Source of the DNA: Ruminococcus sp. UBA4321
GTDB taxonomy: Bacteria; Bacillota; Clostridia; Oscillospirales; Ruminococcaceae
Reading direction: 5' to 3'
NCBI GenBank assembly: GCA_002393815.1
Contig: DGUB01000016.1
Location: forward strand, 1-8,732
DNA length: 8,732 nt
Of the stretch, positions 1-6,233 are shown piece after piece. The position numbers and the translations under genes are program-made. The notes beneath the pieces were generated by a model. The model had not been told where the DNA came from. It ran no database searches and worked only from the letters and a program-made list of their open reading frames with translations. How positions within the stretch are numbered: position 1 is the stretch's first letter; each line of letters begins with the position of its first letter.

Positions 1-24
1 GAGTGTAAATTTTTCATAATTTTT

Positions 25-2469
25 TTATTTTGAACGCAGTTCCGCATTTAATTTCTTGCGCAGAACCTTTGTCACGCTTTCGGCACAGGCTTCAATTTCA
101 TTGGAAGTCAGGGTCTTTTCCAGTGAACCAATCACCAGACGAACCGTCACAGACTTCTTTCCTGCCGGCACCTGTTTGCCTTTATATTCTTCCACGAACG
201 AAACAGACTGCAATACACTGCCCTGATTCTTCTTGGACAGAATCACATCCCTGATTTCTTCCCACTTGACGGAATCTTCCACCAGCATGGACAGGTCGTA
301 ATCCATGAGCGGATATTCCGGCAGATGCGTGAACTCATTCGTTCTGGAAGTGAACGGCTTCAGCAGTTCAGTGTCAATCTCGAACAGCAGAACAGCATTA
401 TTTTTAATACCGGATTCCAGAGCCGCTTTCTTGGACAGCAGCGCGAAATCGCCGACTTTTTCATCACCGCGGAATATGTTGAGCCATACAACCTCATCCG
501 CCCAGACAGGCTTGGTTTCCTGTCTGAAACTTAACGATTCCATGTGCGTATAACGCGCCATATTTTCCAGTACGCCCTTCGCCTGACGGAACAGAACATT
601 GATATTCTTATAATCACCAGTAAACGCGCCGCCGATATGCTTTCTCTGTTCCGGAAGCTTTTCGGTTTCATCATAACTGGAAACATAGTTCCGGTCGAAA
701 AAGACTCTTGCACCCTCGAAAATCGAGAATTCACTGTAATAACGCAGATTTTCCGAAACAGCCTTTACCAGATTCGGCAGAAGTGACGAACGGATAAACT
801 TTTCCGTCGGGGACGGCGGTGTCGAAATCGCCAACATTCCTTCTGTACTGCCCAGTACTGCATTGATATACTGGTCATCCATCCACGGATAGGTGAAAAC
901 TTCCTGCATTCCGCAGCGGAATGCCAGATATTCCTTGATTTTGCGCTCCAAATCGATATCCAGCTGATTGATTGCACCCGTAAAGGAAGTCGTAATCTTT
1001 TCACCGTCAAAGTTCTCATAGCCGTACATACGGGCGACTTCTTCCATAATATCGTCTTTAATGGAAATATCACCTGTGGAACGCCATGTCGGAACAACGA
1101 CATGCATGTTATCGCCGTCGAATGCTACTGTAAAGCCCAGTCTGCCGAGCAGATTCGTCAGAGTCTCCTGGGAAAATTCCTTGCCGAGACGGTGTTCCAG
1201 CCAGCTGACAGGCACATCAATTTCCTGCTGCACCAGTTTTTCTGGATAACTGTCCGAAAATGCCTTGACTTCCATTTCCGGATAAATTTCCTTAAAGAGT
1301 TCCATCGCCATGGAAAGAGCCTGGTCACAGCGTTCCGGGTCGATTGCCTTTTCATAACGGGCAGAAGCTTCGGTTCTGTTCTCATATCTGAGCGCGGTTC
1401 TCCGGATGCCTGCGGCATTGAAATTGGCAACTTCCAGAATGACTCTGTTCGTTTCCGGCAGAACGGAATCTTTCGAGCCGCCCATGACTCCAGCTAATCC
1501 GACTGCACTTTCTGTATCAGCAATCACTAAATCATCAGAAGTCAGTTCCAGTTTCTTGTCATTCAGCAGAAGCAGTTCTTCCTTGTCAGCCGCACGGCGG
1601 ACAACGATATTTCCCTTGATATGGTCGGCATCAAAGGCATGTGTCGGCTGTCCGGTTGCCAGCATCACATAATTCGTAATATCGACAAGCGCGTTAATCG
1701 GACGCATACCGACTTTCCAGATTCTGTTCTGCATCTGCCACGGAGAAGCCTTGACAGAAAGATTTTCGATTTCTGCGCCGATATATCTGGGGCATCTCTC
1801 AAAATCCTGTACGTCCACTTTCATCGCCGGAATGCCGGAAGCATCAAATTTCTTGATTTCTTTCAGCGGCAAGCTATACAGTGCGGCAATTTCACGGGCG
1901 ATTCCGTAATGTCCCCATAAATCAGGACGATTCGTCATAGATTTATTATCAATTTCCAAGATAATATCATTCAGGTCGAGGGCATCTGCAAGAGGTGTTC
2001 CGGCAGGAACATCAAATGCTGACAAATCTGTGATTTCGGCTTCTTCCTTCGCCGGAAACAGGTCAGCCAGACCGATTTCAGATGATGCACAAATCATGCC
2101 AAAACTCTCGACTCCGCGAAGCTTCGCATTCTTAATCACAACCGGTTCGCCTTCGCCGTGCCAGCGCACAACTGCGCCCGGACAAGCCACTGCAACTCTC
2201 ATGCCTTCTGCAAGATTCGAGCCGCCGCACACAATGTCCTTGATTTCGCCGTTTCCGATATCTGTCTTGCAAATCCGGAGTTTATCGGCATTCGGATGGG
2301 GCAGAACTTCCTGAATTACCCCGACAATCAATTTATCAAAGCTTTCTGCCAGCGGTCTGACATCTTCTACCTCGACAGTAGACATCGTCAAATCATAGGC
2401 AAGCTTTTTCAAATCCATGTCATCCGGAACCGCTACATAGTCTTTTATCCAGTTTAACGATAATTTCAT
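25..2469 (-). CDS. pheT: Phenylalanine--tRNA ligase beta subunit
   Basis: The cytoplasmic PheRS tetramer (alpha2-beta2) charges tRNA-Phe; the beta subunit binds tRNA and hydrolyses mischarged Tyr-tRNA. The 814 residues match the usual full-length bacterial form. Domains in order: N-terminal EMAP-like tRNA-binding domain (about 45-155, with 'HPNADKLRIC'), B3/4 editing domain (about 220-385, with 'TGQPTHAFDADHI' at 272-284), B5 (about 412-485), catalytic-like core (about 490-700) and C-terminal FDX-ACB anticodon-binding domain (about 714-813). By alignment from memory, the editing residues appear present: His277, Glu346 and Thr366. The FDX-ACB opening reads 'YPLMDYDLSML', with Tyr where Arg is usual. 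The ATG start has GGGAGG 10 nt upstream. The gene lies 17 nt downstream of pheS in the same operon. The stop is only 24 bases from the window edge, so no terminator is visible. Confidence 0.98.
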   Translation of the reverse strand: MKLSLNWIKDYVAVPDDMDLKKLAYDLTMSTVEVEDVRPLAESFDKLIVGVIQEVLPHPNADKLRICKTDIGNGEIKDIVCGGSNLAEGMRVAVACPGAVVRWHGEGEPVVIKNAKLRGVESFGMICASSEIGLADLFPAKEEAEITDLSAFDVPAGTPLADALDLNDIILEIDNKSMTNRPDLWGHYGIAREIAALYSLPLKEIKKFDASGIPAMKVDVQDFERCPRYIGAEIENLSVKASPWQMQNRIWKVGMRPINALVDITNYVMLATGQPTHAFDADHIKGNIVVRRAADKEELLLLNDKKLELTSDDLVIADTESAVGLAGVMGGSKDSVLPETNRVILEVANFNAAGIRRTALRYENRTEASARYEKAIDPERCDQALSMAMELFKEIYPEMEVKAFSDSYPEKLVQQEIDVPVSWLEHRLGKEFSQETLTNLLGRLGFTVAFDGDNMHVVVPTWRSTGDISIKDDIMEEVARMYGYENFDGEKITTSFTGAINQLDIDLERKIKEYLAFRCGMQEVFTYPWMDDQYINAVLGSTEGMLAISTPPSPTEKFIRSSLLPNLVKAVSENLRYYSEFSIFEGARVFFDRNYVSSYDETEKLPEQRKHIGGAFTGDYKNINVLFRQAKGVLENMARYTHMESLSFRQETKPVWADEVVWLNIFRGDEKVGDFALLSKKAALESGIKNNAVLLFEIDTELLKPFTSRTNEFTHLPEYPLMDYDLSMLVEDSVKWEEIRDVILSKKNQGSVLQSVSFVEEYKGKQVPAGKKSVTVRLVIGSLEKTLTSNEIEACAESVTKVLRKKLNAELRSK

Positions 2470-2486
2470 GATTTTTCTTCCTCCCG

Positions 2487-3524
2487 TTATTTGAACTGCT
2501 GCAAGAATCTCAGGTCTGCACTGTGGAACAGACGCACATCATCCACGCCGTAACGCATCATAACAAGGCGGTCAAGACCGATATTCACATAGAAACCTGT
2601 AAATTCATCCGGATTCAGTCCGGCTGCACGGAGTACATTCGGATGAGGCGTACCGCCCGGCATGATTTCAATCCAGCCGACATTTTTACAAACACTGCAT
2701 CCCTTGCCGCCGCATACCAGACAGCCCATATCAATTTCAAAGCCGGGTTCTACAAACGGGAAAAATCCGATTCGCATTCTGACAGGCACTTCCCTGCCGA
2801 ATACTTTGGAAAGCACACTCTGGAGCATAATCTTTCCGGAAGCAAAGTCAATATTCTTATCGACAATGAGGGCTTCATACTGGAAAAATGCTCTTTCGTG
2901 GCGTGCGTCAGTCGTTTCGTTTCTGTAAACTCTGCCCGGATAAACGAATCTGTAAGGCGGCTTATGTGTCTGCATATAGCGGACGCTTCCGCCTGTCAGG
3001 TGCGGACGCAGACAGAGTTTTTCATTGGTTGCGCCTGTGTCGTGACCTTCCAGCCAGTAGGTGTCCATGCTTTCACGCGCCGGATGATTCTGGGGGAAGT
3101 TCAGCTTATCAAAAGCATATAACTCACTGGTAATATCTTCTTCTTCGTAGATTTCAAAGCCCATGGAACGGAACGCATCATTCAGGTCATAGCACATCTG
3201 TGTGATGGGATGCAGTCCGCCGCCTGCCGGAGCCGTGCCGGGTACGGTAACATCAAAATCAGCCGGAATTTCCGAAGCTTTCAGCACAAGTTCCTCGCGC
3301 TTCTGTTCTACCAGACCTGTCAGCTTGTTCTTGATTTCGTTGACAATACGTCCGATTTCCGGGCGTTCGGATTTGTCGAGTTTCGGCATTTCCTTCATGA
3401 TTTCCGTTAAAGAACCCTGTTTTCCCAGCAGGGAAGCCTTGACTTCCTGGAGGGCATTTTCTGTGCCGGCAGCGAGAATTTTTTCTCTGCCCTCACGCAG
3501 GAGTTCTTCGAGTTTTTCTTTCAA
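2487..3524 (-). CDS. pheS: Phenylalanine--tRNA ligase alpha subunit (divergent motifs)
   Basis: The catalytic subunit of PheRS activates phenylalanine with ATP and transfers it to tRNA-Phe. The 345 residues are normal length. An N-terminal coiled-coil arm (about 1-85) is followed by the class II core. Visible features are 'LHPITQM' (104-110), motif 2 around 'GRVYRNETTDARHE' (197-210), a C-x2-C-x4-C-x2-C cluster (Cys268, 271, 276, 279) as in Bacillus-type PheS, 'HPNVLRAAG' and motif 3 'GLDRLVMMRYG' (316-326). Several signatures depart from the common form: 'RPHLTGG' replaces RTHTSP, 'AFFQYEAL' replaces FHQxEGL, and 'GFYVNIG' replaces GFAFGMG. Pocket residues His175, Gln215, Glu217, Phe255 and Phe257 remain. 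The start is TTG, chosen because GGAGG sits 7 nt upstream and no in-frame ATG follows nearby. Co-transcribed with pheT. Confidence 0.97.
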   Translation of the reverse strand: MKEKLEELLREGREKILAAGTENALQEVKASLLGKQGSLTEIMKEMPKLDKSERPEIGRIVNEIKNKLTGLVEQKREELVLKASEIPADFDVTVPGTAPAGGGLHPITQMCYDLNDAFRSMGFEIYEEEDITSELYAFDKLNFPQNHPARESMDTYWLEGHDTGATNEKLCLRPHLTGGSVRYMQTHKPPYRFVYPGRVYRNETTDARHERAFFQYEALIVDKNIDFASGKIMLQSVLSKVFGREVPVRMRIGFFPFVEPGFEIDMGCLVCGGKGCSVCKNVGWIEIMPGGTPHPNVLRAAGLNPDEFTGFYVNIGLDRLVMMRYGVDDVRLFHSADLRFLQQFK

Positions 3525-3531
3525 AATAATT

Positions 3532-3537
3532 CCTCCG
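3532..3537 (-). promoter_or_regulatory. Ribosome binding site deciding the TTG start of pheS
   Basis: The minus strand reads CGGAGG, with 7 nt before TTG at 3524-3522. This strong Shine-Dalgarno match supports the non-ATG start. The first in-frame Met after the start codon is residue 43, inside the coiled-coil arm. Confidence 0.85.
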
Positions 3538-3570
3538 TTTCTGAAAATAAATCAAACTGATAACTTTACT

Positions 3571-3599
3571 ATTATATCACAAGACAACCAAACTGTCAA
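3571..3599 (-). promoter_or_regulatory. Consensus SigA-type promoter of pheST
   Basis: The minus strand has TTGACA (3599-3594), a 17-bp spacer and TATAAT (3576-3571), a full match to the housekeeping consensus. Predicted transcription starts near 3564, leaving a leader of about 40 nt. The -35 hexamer contains the TGA stop codon (3598-3596) of the upstream acidic-protein gene. No hairpin plus T-run lies between that stop and pheS, so read-through from upstream is also likely. Confidence 0.88.
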
Positions 3600-5407
3600 G
3601 ATTTTTTCTGTTCCTGATACTCTTTCCATGCGGCGCGAACCCAGTCCGGCACACCGAAATCATATTTCATATCTTCCGGCTTGGCACTGCCCGGAATCGA
3701 AATCATAGAAAGATACTGGTATACTTCAAACGGCTCTTTTGTCAGTGCCGTAAAGATTTCATTGCTCAGATTATAACGCTCAAACAACGGTCTGAACCGT
3801 TCTTCATAAACAGAAGTACTGTTTATCAAGCAGAGTTTCTGCACCAGACGGAGCATCTTATTCAGAATTCTGGAAACATGTTCCTTGGAATATCCGGTTT
3901 TCCTGGAAATTTCAGTAAGGCTGTTTCCCTGCATCCGGTAGCGCAGCACATCGATATGCTGTTCTTTTTCTTCTGTATTTTCGGCAAGGAATTCCAGTAC
4001 AGGCGGATATTTCAGAATATAATACTCTCCTCTGGTATCTTCAATACGTTCATTCTCCCTCATTTCCTGCAAAATTTCGGCAAGAATTTTCTTGTCCATG
4101 GAAACAGGCATATCTTCGCGGAGCATGGTTTCTGACAGTCCGGACATCTGGCGGTTGCTGATAAGCTTGGTGATATATTTATCCAGCAGTGTGCGGACAT
4201 GTTTTTCACGGTACCATGTATTCCAGCAGTTTTCTTTTGTACGATTTTTTTCGGGCAGGTCGGCACAAAGATATAATTTCAGCGCACGCTGTTTGGACTG
4301 TTCAATATTCAAATCGGCAAGTTCTTCCATAAATTCATCCAGATAGGCAGTAATTTCTTTCGGAACGGGCTTGGCATCAGGATATACTGGATTTGCCTTG
4401 GATTCTTTATAGTTCTGAATTTCCTGCAAAGTTTTCTCATCCATATGCGGAATTGCGCGGAGTGTTTCTTCCTCTGTCTGCACAAGCTGACGGGAACTGC
4501 GGATATGACCGCGGAGCAGGCTGTTTTTCGCTTTGACAGAAAGCGACATTTCTTCCACATAGACAATTTCTTCTTCGGCGAGCATTTCTTCTGTCATGGG
4601 CGTGAGGAAATCTTCTGTTTCCTCATCGAATACCGGAAGCGGAGGCGCATCTTCATGCTTTTCCTGTTCGTCCCAGTCAGTCACAGAAGGAATTTCCGGC
4701 AGATAATCCGCATCTTCGTCAAGAAGCGGCTCATTGTCGTTGGCGTTGCCGGGCATGGAAAGCATATCCACTTCATTCAAATCCAGAACAGAAGGAATCA
4801 GCGGCAGGATATCTTTTGCTGCTTCGCTCAGGTCTCCCTGGAACATTTCATCAGGACGTTCCGGCACTTCGACAGCAGTACTTTTTGCCTTTGTGCTGTC
4901 GAAATTAAAGAAAGCGGAAATTTCCGGAAGGTTTTCCGTCTCTGACTTTGGCTTGTCCGCTTCCCCTTCGTCCAGAAAAGACGGGATTTCCAGATTTTCC
5001 GTATCTGCGGAAGTGCCTGAAAACTCCAGAATTTCAGAAGCCAGTTCCGGATTGTCCTCCTCAAAATCCAGCCCGTCTGAAAAAGACGGAATTTCAATTG
5101 CTTCTTTTTTCTCTTCCTGCTGTTCAGAAGAAAAAACAGGAATTTCCGGCAGATTTTCTTTCCGGGCAGAGTCTTCCAAATCTGCTATTGTCTGTGCAGC
5201 AGAATCCATATCCAGTGTATCCAGACCAGAAAAAGACGGAATATCCAGCACAGCTTCCGGTTCTGTTCCAGTCATTTCGGAAAACGGAAACGAATTTGCC
5301 ATATCTTCCAGTTCCAGCGTATCAATATTAGAAATAGAAGGCACTTCGGGCAAATCTGGAATCTGATTCGATTTCATCTGTGCATTATTCTTTTTTTCAT
5401 TTTTCAT
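3596..5407 (-). CDS. Acidic repeat protein with RNAP alpha-CTD-like and sigma region-4-like HTH domains
   Basis: I do not recognise this 603-residue protein as a named family. Residues 1-285 are strongly acidic, low in predicted structure, and carry about ten degenerate motifs of the type 'LPEIPSFS'. Examples start near residues 19, 54, 86, 104, 139, 160, 201 and 236. Residues 289-330 align without gaps to the E. coli RpoA C-terminal domain as I recall it (about 15 of 42 identical). Residues 434-475 look like a winged helix ending in 'GEYYILKYPP'. Residues 484-524 are a helix-turn-helix like sigma-70 region 4 ('NSLTEISRKTGYSKEHVSRI'). There is no signal peptide or membrane segment, so it is likely cytoplasmic and DNA- or polymerase-associated. 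The ATG has AAGGAG 7 nt upstream. It has its own promoter and a repeat-bearing leader. A role in transcription is inferred; target and partners are unknown. Confidence 0.85.
   Translation of the reverse strand: MKNEKKNNAQMKSNQIPDLPEVPSISNIDTLELEDMANSFPFSEMTGTEPEAVLDIPSFSGLDTLDMDSAAQTIADLEDSARKENLPEIPVFSSEQQEEKKEAIEIPSFSDGLDFEEDNPELASEILEFSGTSADTENLEIPSFLDEGEADKPKSETENLPEISAFFNFDSTKAKSTAVEVPERPDEMFQGDLSEAAKDILPLIPSVLDLNEVDMLSMPGNANDNEPLLDEDADYLPEIPSVTDWDEQEKHEDAPPLPVFDEETEDFLTPMTEEMLAEEEIVYVEEMSLSVKAKNSLLRGHIRSSRQLVQTEEETLRAIPHMDEKTLQEIQNYKESKANPVYPDAKPVPKEITAYLDEFMEELADLNIEQSKQRALKLYLCADLPEKNRTKENCWNTWYREKHVRTLLDKYITKLISNRQMSGLSETMLREDMPVSMDKKILAEILQEMRENERIEDTRGEYYILKYPPVLEFLAENTEEKEQHIDVLRYRMQGNSLTEISRKTGYSKEHVSRILNKMLRLVQKLCLINSTSVYEERFRPLFERYNLSNEIFTALTKEPFEVYQYLSMISIPGSAKPEDMKYDFGVPDWVRAAWKEYQEQKKS
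4622..5353 (-). repeat. Coding repeat region: about ten degenerate 'PEIPSFS'-like motifs
   Basis: Within residues 19-262 of the acidic protein the same short motif recurs: acidic or Leu residue, Pro, Glu/Asp, Ile/Val, Pro, Ser, aromatic or aliphatic, Ser. Spacing is irregular (about 15-41 residues). The first two copies share a longer unit, 'PSISNIDTLELED' and 'PSFSGLDTLDMDS'. On the DNA this appears as recurring plus-strand patches such as 'AAAAGACGGAAT'. The irregular spacing and divergence point to short linear motifs in a disordered chain, not a recent tandem DNA duplication. Confidence 0.75.
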
Positions 5408-5414
5408 GTGAGTT

Positions 5415-5420
5415 CTCCTT
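5415..5420 (-). promoter_or_regulatory. Ribosome binding site of the acidic-protein gene
   Basis: AAGGAG on the minus strand lies 7 nt before the ATG at 5407. Good spacing fixes this start; the next in-frame Met is residue 11 and has no such site. Confidence 0.85.
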
Positions 5421-5422
5421 TT

Positions 5423-5457
5423 TGTGCCATATACGTATATGAATATCCTGTGCCATA
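5423..5457 (-). promoter_or_regulatory. Leader element: perfect 14-bp palindrome between 9-bp direct repeats
   Basis: On the plus strand TGTGCCATA occurs at 5423-5431 and again at 5449-5457, a period of 26 bp. Between and overlapping them is CATATACGTATATG (5428-5441), a perfect 14-bp palindrome. The block lies in the predicted 5' leader of the acidic-protein gene, downstream of its start of transcription and just upstream of its ribosome site. It could be an operator, possibly autoregulatory since the product has a helix-turn-helix, or an RNA hairpin of 5 bp with an ACGU loop. The function is inferred. Confidence 0.5.
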
Positions 5458-5475
5458 CAGATGCTATTCTTTTAT

Positions 5476-5504
5476 ATTATAACATAATTTCCGGGATTAG
5501 TCAA
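5476..5504 (-). promoter_or_regulatory. SigA-type promoter of the acidic-protein gene
   Basis: The minus strand has TTGACT (5504-5499), a 17-bp spacer and TATAAT (5481-5476). A TGT immediately before the -10 adds an extended -10 element. The predicted start is near 5469, giving a leader of about 60 nt. Confidence 0.87.
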
Positions 5505-5529
5505 TATGATTTTCATGAAATTTACACAG

Positions 5530-5554
5530 AAAAAAACGGACAGATTTCCGTCCG
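5530..5554 (-). terminator. Rho-independent terminator after the ECF S-component gene
   Basis: On the minus strand a 7-bp stem (CGGACGG pairing with CTGTCCG, one G-U pair) with an AAAT loop is followed by seven Ts. It lies 19 nt past the stop codon at 5574. It separates this unit from the promoter of the acidic-protein gene, whose -35 box begins at 5504. It can also end any read-through from the sugar-transferase gene. Confidence 0.9.
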
Positions 5555-5573
5555 CTGTTTTCATCATAAACAT

Positions 5574-6095
5574 TTATTTGGAATTCAGGTGCGGAACACG
5601 CTTTATCACGAGTTCATAGAGCGTCACCGAAGACGCTGCACCCATAATCCCCTGCACCAGATTGGAGAGCATTCCGAGCAGAGCCGTCATCACAGAACCG
5701 TACATCACGGCTTCAAATCCGGCATAGCCGACTATCATAATCACTTCTGCAATGCAGGCGGCGGCAATCCTTGACCGGAACGAACCATGCTTTTCGCTGA
5801 GTTTCTGATAAATATGAAAAGATGAAAATGCCATCAGAGATTTAATTATCAGCGTCACAGGCGCATAGACAAAATACCCTGAAATCACGTCCGCCAGTGC
5901 CGAACCGATTCCGGCGGCAGCAGTTCCGTAAACGCCGCCCAGAAGCCATGCCGAAATATTCACAAAACAATCCCCTAAATTCAGATAGCCCTTTGTCGGC
6001 GTGGGTATCTGAATCAATAATGTCGCGACTGTTGTAAACGCAGCTAACAAGGCGGCTAATGTCAGCTGCCGAAGATGCTGATTCTGTTTCATCAT
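5574..6095 (-). CDS. ECF transporter S component (substrate-binding membrane subunit, pfam07155-like)
   Basis: This 173-residue integral membrane protein has about six hydrophobic segments (roughly 10-30, 42-62, 65-80, 83-98, 109-131, 135-163). 'GYLNLGDCFVNISAWLLGG' (36-54) and the 'IIKSLMAF' helix (83-90) match the S components of energy-coupling-factor importers formerly called DUF1393. The Ala-rich first helix ('LAALLAAF') fits the surface that docks on EcfT. S components bind a vitamin or precursor and share an EcfA-EcfA'-EcfT energising module, which is not encoded in this window. The substrate cannot be read from the sequence; riboflavin, a thiamine precursor or another vitamin are all possible. 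GAGGTGAT lies just upstream of two tandem ATG codons (6095 and 6092), so the start may be either. It is transcribed alone from a consensus promoter. Confidence 0.87.
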   Translation of the reverse strand: MMKQNQHLRQLTLAALLAAFTTVATLLIQIPTPTKGYLNLGDCFVNISAWLLGGVYGTAAAGIGSALADVISGYFVYAPVTLIIKSLMAFSSFHIYQKLSEKHGSFRSRIAAACIAEVIMIVGYAGFEAVMYGSVMTALLGMLSNLVQGIMGAASSVTLYELVIKRVPHLNSK

Positions 6096-6118
6096 CTATC
6101 ACCTCAAAAATATTTTTA

Positions 6119-6138
6119 TCAGAACGATACAAATCTGA
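6119..6138 (-). promoter_or_regulatory. Small hairpin in the leader of the ECF S-component gene
   Basis: TCAGA (6138-6134) and TCTGA (6123-6119) on the minus strand can form a 5-bp stem with a 10-nt loop, immediately after the predicted transcription start. It is followed by AAAAATATTTTT, a 12-bp palindrome abutting the GAGGTGAT ribosome site. It may stabilise the 5' end or affect translation. It matches no riboswitch class I know. Confidence 0.3.
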
Positions 6139-6146
6139 CGATAATT

Positions 6147-6175
6147 ATTATAACACAAACCTGACGGATTGTCAA
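6147..6175 (-). promoter_or_regulatory. Full-consensus SigA-type promoter of the ECF S-component gene
   Basis: The minus strand has TTGACA (6175-6170), a 17-bp spacer and TATAAT (6152-6147), preceded by TGT as an extended -10. Every consensus position matches. The predicted start is near 6140, giving a leader of about 45 nt. Confidence 0.92.
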
Positions 6176-6233
6176 CATTCTATTAATACAAGTTTTCAAT
6201 ACCTTTTTCTAATCTGAACTGATAACTTTCTGT

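Noticed and set aside
1..17. Possible start of another minus-strand gene after pheT (ATG at 17-15)
   Set aside because: There is no ribosome site and fewer than six codons are visible.
2523..3122. 199-codon open frame on the plus strand opposite pheS
   Set aside because: It lies wholly within a confidently identified pheS and shows no recognisable domain.
3555..3567. 13-base AACTGATAACTTT shared with 6217-6229
   Set aside because: In an AT-rich intergenic context one such match in a window this size is close to chance; the surrounding bases do not match.
3525..3595. T-box riboswitch upstream of pheS
   Set aside because: The space is too short, there is no T-box core or terminator, and the promoter sits inside the gap.
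3525..3595. Terminator after the acidic-protein gene
   Set aside because: Only a weak 4-bp GACA/TGTC pairing without a T-run is present.
4734..5366. Long serine-rich open frame on the plus strand opposite the acidic protein
   Set aside because: It mirrors the Glu- and Pro-rich repeats of the minus-strand gene, has no ribosome site or promoter, and its sequence is a by-product of the repeated codons.
6096..6140. preQ1-type riboswitch before the ECF gene
   Set aside because: The stem length is roughly right, but the conserved loop and the 3' tail pairing are missing.
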